DNA from: Dactylorhiza incarnata
Taxonomy: Eukaryota > Streptophyta > Magnoliopsida > Asparagales > Orchidaceae
Direction: 5' to 3'
Assembly (NCBI GenBank): GCA_033032865.1
Contig: JAWHQI010000185.1
Location: 3,100,001 to 3,164,000, forward strand
Length of the DNA: 64,000 bases
Position numbers and translations under genes: made by a program. Under the pieces are notes generated by a model. It searched no databases and was not told the origin of the DNA. It was given only the letters and a program-made list of their open reading frames with translations. Every line of letters starts with the position of its first letter. Position 1 is the stretch's first letter. This document shows, piece after piece, positions 58,733 through 64,000 of the stretch.

Positions 58733-60700
58733 GGCCGTGTAAGAGTCACGGGATTTCTGTTTGGTGGTGGCTTAAAATGCATAGGATAAAGCTCCTGGTG
58801 GAGTTTAGGACCAATAGGAAGCTGACATTTATTGGTAGAGTTTCAAGATTATTCTTGTTGATAGGTTTACCATTAATGCAACCCTAAACTAATCCCACTA
58901 CTTCATTCTCACTAAAGAGCTGAACCCTCGCAATCAGATGGGATTGTTCATCTTCTCCTTCCTCTCTCTCTTCTTCTTCTTCTTCTTCTTTTACTCCCTC
59001 TTCATTTTCCAACCTCCCCTCAAGATTTTGACCTAGGGTTTTGAAGGAGCAAGCTTGGAGGAGGATTTCAGCTAATCCAACCGCCGCCATGCCGCCGAGG
59101 AGACAACTGCGATCGTCGGCCGGAAATCATGTGACTTCCTCCCCTCTCCCTTGGTGCTAGATCGTAGAGAAAATTAGGAGAGATGTTGAGCTCAAAAGAG
59201 TTTGGCTTGTGAGTTAATGGAGTTTCCTAGGAAAAGAACAAACCAGATCTTTCTTGTTAGGGCACTGATTGCCGCCAAAGTTCCTTCAATCACTTCTTCT
59301 CTTCAAAAGGAAGAGATAGGATTTGATTTTGTTGAAATCCATGGTCAATGGAGGGAGTATCGGGTGGGAGAAGTTGTAATGACCTAACCCTTGTTTTTGG
59401 GGAAGATGTTGAATAGTTTCCTGTTCAGTAGGATGTTAATTTATTTAATTAGGTGAAAAGATGATGAGTGATTCTCTGTTAAAAACCCCCTATTAATTAG
59501 GGTTGTTAATTATATAATTGTGTGGTAAAAGTAATGATAGCCCCTTGCTAAAGAAAGTCAAATTATATCATTGCACTTGGTTGTTAAGGGAAAATTGTGC
59601 GCAGCTGGGTTCGAGCCAATTTTTAGGCTTGATCCCACTGGAATTATACCTCGGACTCAACATGGAGGTTGTAGCCCTTGGAAAGAGCTTTCCAACGATA
59701 GGTTACGCGTTTTCTGAAGTGACTTGTAGCTCCCTAAAGGTCCAGTCGAGTGGACTGTCCAGAAAGCTGGATTGGGTTTAGTGCTGCTGTTTTTGCTGTC
59801 CAGATTTCTGCAGGTTATTTCATAGCAGATTTTAAGTAGGATCCACTTGGATCTGAGTTTAGAACTCAACATAAATGTTGTAGTCCTTGATGAGAGCTTT
59901 CAAAAATGGGGTGGCACATAATTTGGGGTGCAGCAAAACTCCCAGAAATCCAGTTTTAGTAAACTGTGTCATAACACTTCCGATCTCAGTATTTTGTGGA
60001 TTTCTCTTATTATATTTGTGGAATGCTCATGAAAATTGGTGGAGACATAGGAGATAACAATATGTACATCCCTGTTGAAATTCATAATTTGTGATTAAGT
60101 AGTATTAAAGTTATTGCCGTGTTATTTCACAACTTGAAAGGGATATAAATGCTGAATGTGAAGCCTGTTTGGTCCGGAATTTTGTATGAATCATGAATAT
60201 GCTAGCATTGGCCTGTGATAATGATTTCAGATTTATTTCTGTTAAGATGACCCCTTGAATGAACCTTCAATTGTAGATTTATGTGGAATCGTAAAAGGGA
60301 CATGAATGAATTAATATTCACATTGCTTGATAATCTATTGGATGATGTAGATTGGTGATGACCTCCCCATAAGCTTGATAGCTTTAATCATGTTAAATCA
60401 CGTTGTGATTTGTACTTAAGACGATTGAGTATTGGTGATATGTTGGGGATTACATATTTAGTAAAATATGAATATGACACCGTACACAAGTAGTCCTACA
60501 GATTTTCGTAGAGTAATTTCCATGATAGACACTCGCCACCGCAAAAGAGTTATGATAACTCGGTATGGTTAGCATTGATGTCTTGGGGTGGATTATAAGG
60601 TATGGTTATATCTTGCGGTGATATGTTAAGGACCCTGTTGTTGGGGGCCTTGGATGCTAGTTAGCATCAGTTGACTGGTATGATGTGAAAGGTAAGAAGG

Positions 60701-61100
60701 CTCCGCTGTGTGTTCTTAGCGTCGAGCAGTACGCAGGGTCTCCGCTGTGTGTTCTTAGCGTCGAGGAGTATAGAGGCCTAGGACTGGTTGAGTCCTTGGG
60801 TGCTTGATAGCACAGTTTATGCATGGGAATTACATGAATATGCATGGTTCACACATGGTGGTGTAGTGATCCTGGTTGGAGGATACTTGTGGCGGGTCTA
60901 TGGCCTTGCTAGTCGTGACACCGACAGAAGCTGGCAGTTAGACTCTAGACCAGTTGGGTTGGACTCTTGGTGCTCACCTACCCAAGTCCCCTTCTGTATC
61001 CTTGGAGGCTTCGCTGTGTGCTCTTAGCGTCGAGCAGTACGCAGGGTCTCCGCTGTGTGTTCTTAGCATCGAGGCGTACAGAGGTTTAGGACTGGTAGTG
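60701..61100 (+). repeat. Repeated CTCCGCTGTGTGTTCTTAGC units in the L LTR
   Basis: Four copies of a unit starting near CGCTGTGTG(T/C)TCTTAGCGTCGAG, in two pairs (60701-60765 and 61009-61075). Each pair is followed by AGAGG...TAGGACTGGT, so a segment of about 90 bp was itself duplicated. Confidence 0.85.
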
Positions 61101-62129
61101 TTCATACCGTCCTAGTAGTGGAGGAGCTCGTTCCACTGTCTCTGTCTGGCCACGACGGGAGATGCCTGAGCAGTTAGCTACCCCTCAAAAAGCGAGAACT
61201 TAAGGTCTATGTCGACATAGCAAAATGCATGGGTTAGTTCATCATATCATAATCATTGCATTGCATTCATCATTCATAATCATAGCATTGCACTGCATCG
61301 GGTCCATCATATAAATTAGTATGGGATCTTTTATATGATGGGTCACAGTTTGGAAACCTTAACTTATAAGTTTGTATGTGCATTCATATAAGTTAAGGTA
61401 CGATATGAACTGCTTACTTCTGTGCTATTTCACTACTTACATATACTCTGTCATTGTCATATACTTGTTAGTTGTGCTTATTATACCTGTTACCAGTATT
61501 TACATTTATAACCATTGCTACTTATATACTTATGAACAGCTTAGTTAGTGCCATTGCAAGTACTTGGGTACTTATATAACCGACATATATGATCAACCAT
61601 TCCTGTCACCTGCTTGTATATACTATTGCTTATATTGCAACTTTTCTTCCTTTCCTTCCGCCCGGTGCCTTGGAGTCGCCGGGGGAGCGAATGTGAAGCC
61701 ACTTAGTCTTTATGACTAACAGTTGCTACGTCCCTCTTTTTAGGAGTGTTCCTTAGAGCAGCAGTGCACGGTGCTGGAGGAGGATAGTCAGGTCAGGATG
61801 ACAGGGCATGAGACCATGATACCTTGGCTACCGTTTGTGGAAGAGGCGAGTGAGTGTTTTGAGATGTAGCCCTTGGGGCATTTAGTTTGATGCTCTGATG
61901 ATTTGCAGGAGCTTGCGTAGCTTTCTGTCCTTCTTGTACTTATTGTGAATCTATGGCTTTTAATGCTTTCTTTTATTGATGGGTTGGCGCTATTTAGTTG
62001 GTTTGGCCGGCAGGATAGGCGTCTTGTGGGGGAGGCTAGCTCGTGTGCTGGCACTTCCGCAAGGCGGCTGTCCTGGGCATAAGACTCCCCTCGACCGTGT
62101 CTTGTGTTCCGGGAGGGGGGTCTTACAAA

Positions 62130-62138
62130 TGGTATCAG
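62130..62138 (+). other. Probable primer-binding site of element L
   Basis: TGGTATCAG two bases after the LTR end matches the first nine bases of the initiator tRNA-Met-type site, then diverges. Confidence 0.55.
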
Positions 62139-64000
62139 CTTGCAACGATCCTGAGATAAAGAAGTCCATTAACCCACTAGGCCACCCCTGCTAGCTAAAT
62201 CAGTTTGCGGACAAACTGATGCAGCGGAAGCGGTGGTGTGCCCATGTGTGATTCACATTAAGTATGTCCTCTGTTTCCTACAGAAAGTGCCATCCTAAGC
62301 CGAACTCGTACGCTTACATACAAATGCTGGCTCACCCCGAGACAGTAATTGGTATTCCCATTCCAACCATTAGAGTTGGTTTGGCATAATATTGATGCCA
62401 ACCTAACTAGGATACCATTTTTGGCCGACTTAGCAGGATATGTCGTGACATACCCAAACCTTATACTGATCTTGGGGATGATTGGACCAAGCAATAAGTG
62501 AACTTGATTGACTAAGGGAAGAGTTTAACGTGAGAGTAGATGCTAGAGACTCACACCCTGAGATTTCTATCCCAGATATGGAGTAATATTATCACCTTAC
62601 CCAAAATATTAGGGCAATCTCAATGAGATTGGTGCCTGAAATCTATCATCAGCTTAGTAAGAGGCCACCAAGCATATCTTTTATACTGTATATGGATACC
62701 TCTCACTTATATTTATGTAGAAGGTTTCATATGGAGAAGTTACGATAAGAATTCGGATCCAGAGAAGGCTCATTTTGGGACGAATGTGTTATGTTGATGG
62801 TAGAAGAAACTCAGTCGAAGAGATATGGGGGCTTATCTCTTCATTTATTGGGCTAGCTATGTACCATCTTGGATCCCTTGAGGAGTTAGAATCCTTGTAA
62901 TTTTATATATTGGATGTTTTGATCCTTGAGAGTTAATTCACCTTAAGCAAGGCAAACTGCTAAGGCCGTGTTTGGGTTGATAGAAATTTTATTAGCGGAA
63001 TATGAGAGGAAAAGCATTTTTGAAGATGACATTTTCTCTATATTGTCCCAAAATTATGTAGATAAGTTACGAGGGGAGTAGAAAATTTACACTTTGGGGA
63101 TATGCAGCGATGTTGTGATAACATTATAACTGGGGAGTTAATGAAATTTTATGCATGCATTGCGGGTATGATGAGACACTACCCCTCTTGGTGAACATTC
63201 CCTTAGTGTTATAAATACCTGACATTGGGAAATTAATAAATGTTAAGCGATGGAGTCAACAAGATTAATATGACTTGATTGATGATCTAAAATCCTAAAA
63301 GTTTTTATAAAATAAACATGCATGCCATGGATGATCGTTGGCAGGGATGGTAGGGCGCTTGGAATGGATTTGATTTAGTTTATCATATTGTGAAGTATGC
63401 CATACTTTTGGTAGTCTACATAACTCGTGTCGAAGGGAAATCATCCTGAGCCTTGCACCTTGGCTCTTGTTAAGTTCAAACATATATAAATGTACCAGGT
63501 GATTGGATGTTATTTGCACATGCTCTCATTACAATGAGATGCAGTTGGTCATCGTCGTAAAATTTAAATTTCTACATCACGGCTGGTATATGAGTGCGTC
63601 GATACGGGGATCTATAGGGTAAGAACTCTAAGTCGAGGAAGATATGTCCCTATGGTTGTGCTCATATGTGAGATGAATGTACCATATGGGCGGTGGAAGA
63701 AATTTTAGTCCAAAAATGTACGGGGGCTTGTCCCTTCATTTATTGGCCAATTTACGTGCCGACTTCGTTTTCCCGTAGATCCTATTTATTCGAATAGTAC
63801 GTGAATGATGATGATTGAATTCGTGATAACCTCTCAATACGGGTGAGCGCGTCAAGGGTGTTGAGACACGCCGTGAAGTGAACACGTGAATGGAATATTG
63901 AGGATAAGATGCATTTACTTATTTAAGAAGAGATGAATGTCTCTATACGTACAGGTAGGTGTACGTGTAATTGTATTGCCTCGACAAGGCAGTCTTCTAA
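62139..64000 (+). mobile_element. Element L internal region, no recognisable coding sequence
   Basis: Follows the LTR and putative primer site, where gag is expected, but no frame above about 90 codons and no gag motif is visible. Two stretches, about 62800-62870 and 63685-63755, look like diverged copies of each other: both hold GGGGGCTT(A/G)TC followed by TTCATTTATTGG. It is either a strongly decayed internal region or a non-autonomous derivative. Confidence 0.45.

Larger units (their letters stand above)
58349..62127 (+). repeat. Element L 5' LTR (about 3.78 kb), chromovirus-like
   Basis: Starts TGTAACATCCCC and ends GTCTTACA, followed two bases later by TGGTATCAG. Long LTRs with these termini are typical of Del/Tekay-like chromoviruses. 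It contains two hairpin-forming GC-rich segments (58621-58658 and 58696-58732), a diverged internal repeat (58444-58580 and 59598-59735) and a 90-bp repeat at 60701-60790 and 61009-61100. No coding frame is supported. Confidence 0.75.

Noticed and set aside
59202..59387. Possible host exon in the L LTR after a stretch resembling a plant gene leader (58880-59100)
   Set aside because: Short frame without a domain, enclosed by LTR repeats. No support for a gene.

Overview
This window is plant nuclear DNA, most likely gene-poor (pericentromeric-type) heterochromatin of a flowering plant, probably a eudicot. I can support no host gene, rRNA, tRNA or CRISPR array. Almost every base can be assigned to nested LTR retrotransposons. 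The evidence is plant-type Ty3/gypsy (Athila/Tat-like and chromovirus-like) and Ty1/copia (SIRE-like) coding regions, tRNA primer-binding sites, polypurine tracts, long LTRs and 5-bp target-site duplications. The species cannot be read from the sequence.

Nesting, outermost first. Copia element I (minus strand) is the oldest scaffold. Its 3' part lies at 31451-36146 and its 5' part at 45770-48159. It was split by a complete plus-strand copia element D (36147-45764, duplication CTTAC), by Athila-like LTR F (plus, ending at 31450) and by Athila-like element H (minus, from 48160). F was hit by Athila-like element E (minus, 27011-30518). E was hit by a copia array B-LTR-C-LTR (minus, 12154-27010) whose middle LTR serves two internal regions. 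B was hit by element G (LTR edge at 12153). G carries a solo LTR S (10346-12100, duplication GCAGC) and the Athila-like element A (1-9133, minus, left LTR cut by the window edge). On the right, H was hit by non-autonomous element K (50385-56897, duplication AGTAT) and by a chromovirus-like element L with a 3.8-kb LTR (58349 to beyond the window end).

Coding capacity. A has long gag-protease and pol frames, but its pol is in a shifted frame and its reverse transcriptase has lost a catalytic aspartate. D keeps nearly full gag and pol with a few in-frame stops. B, C, E and I are pseudogenic. K encodes a single 412-aa protein with two CCHC zinc knuckles and no polymerase. It shares LTR structure, primer site, polypurine tracts and a 57-nt identical block with A, so it looks like a parasite of an A-type helper.

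Most interesting signal. Several LTR families each carry arrays of CpG-rich dyad-symmetric repeats. In A, K, E, H and S the array ends about 14-33 bp upstream of a TATA-like box. In A and K, 23-bp dyads recur at 107, 96, 96 (and 96) bp, with five units in A and four in K. In the copia elements a different motif (GTTCG-A-CGAAC type) occurs in the LTR, in the 3' part of gag and in the post-pol region. This looks like a shared promoter-proximal architecture that has arisen with different sequences in different families.
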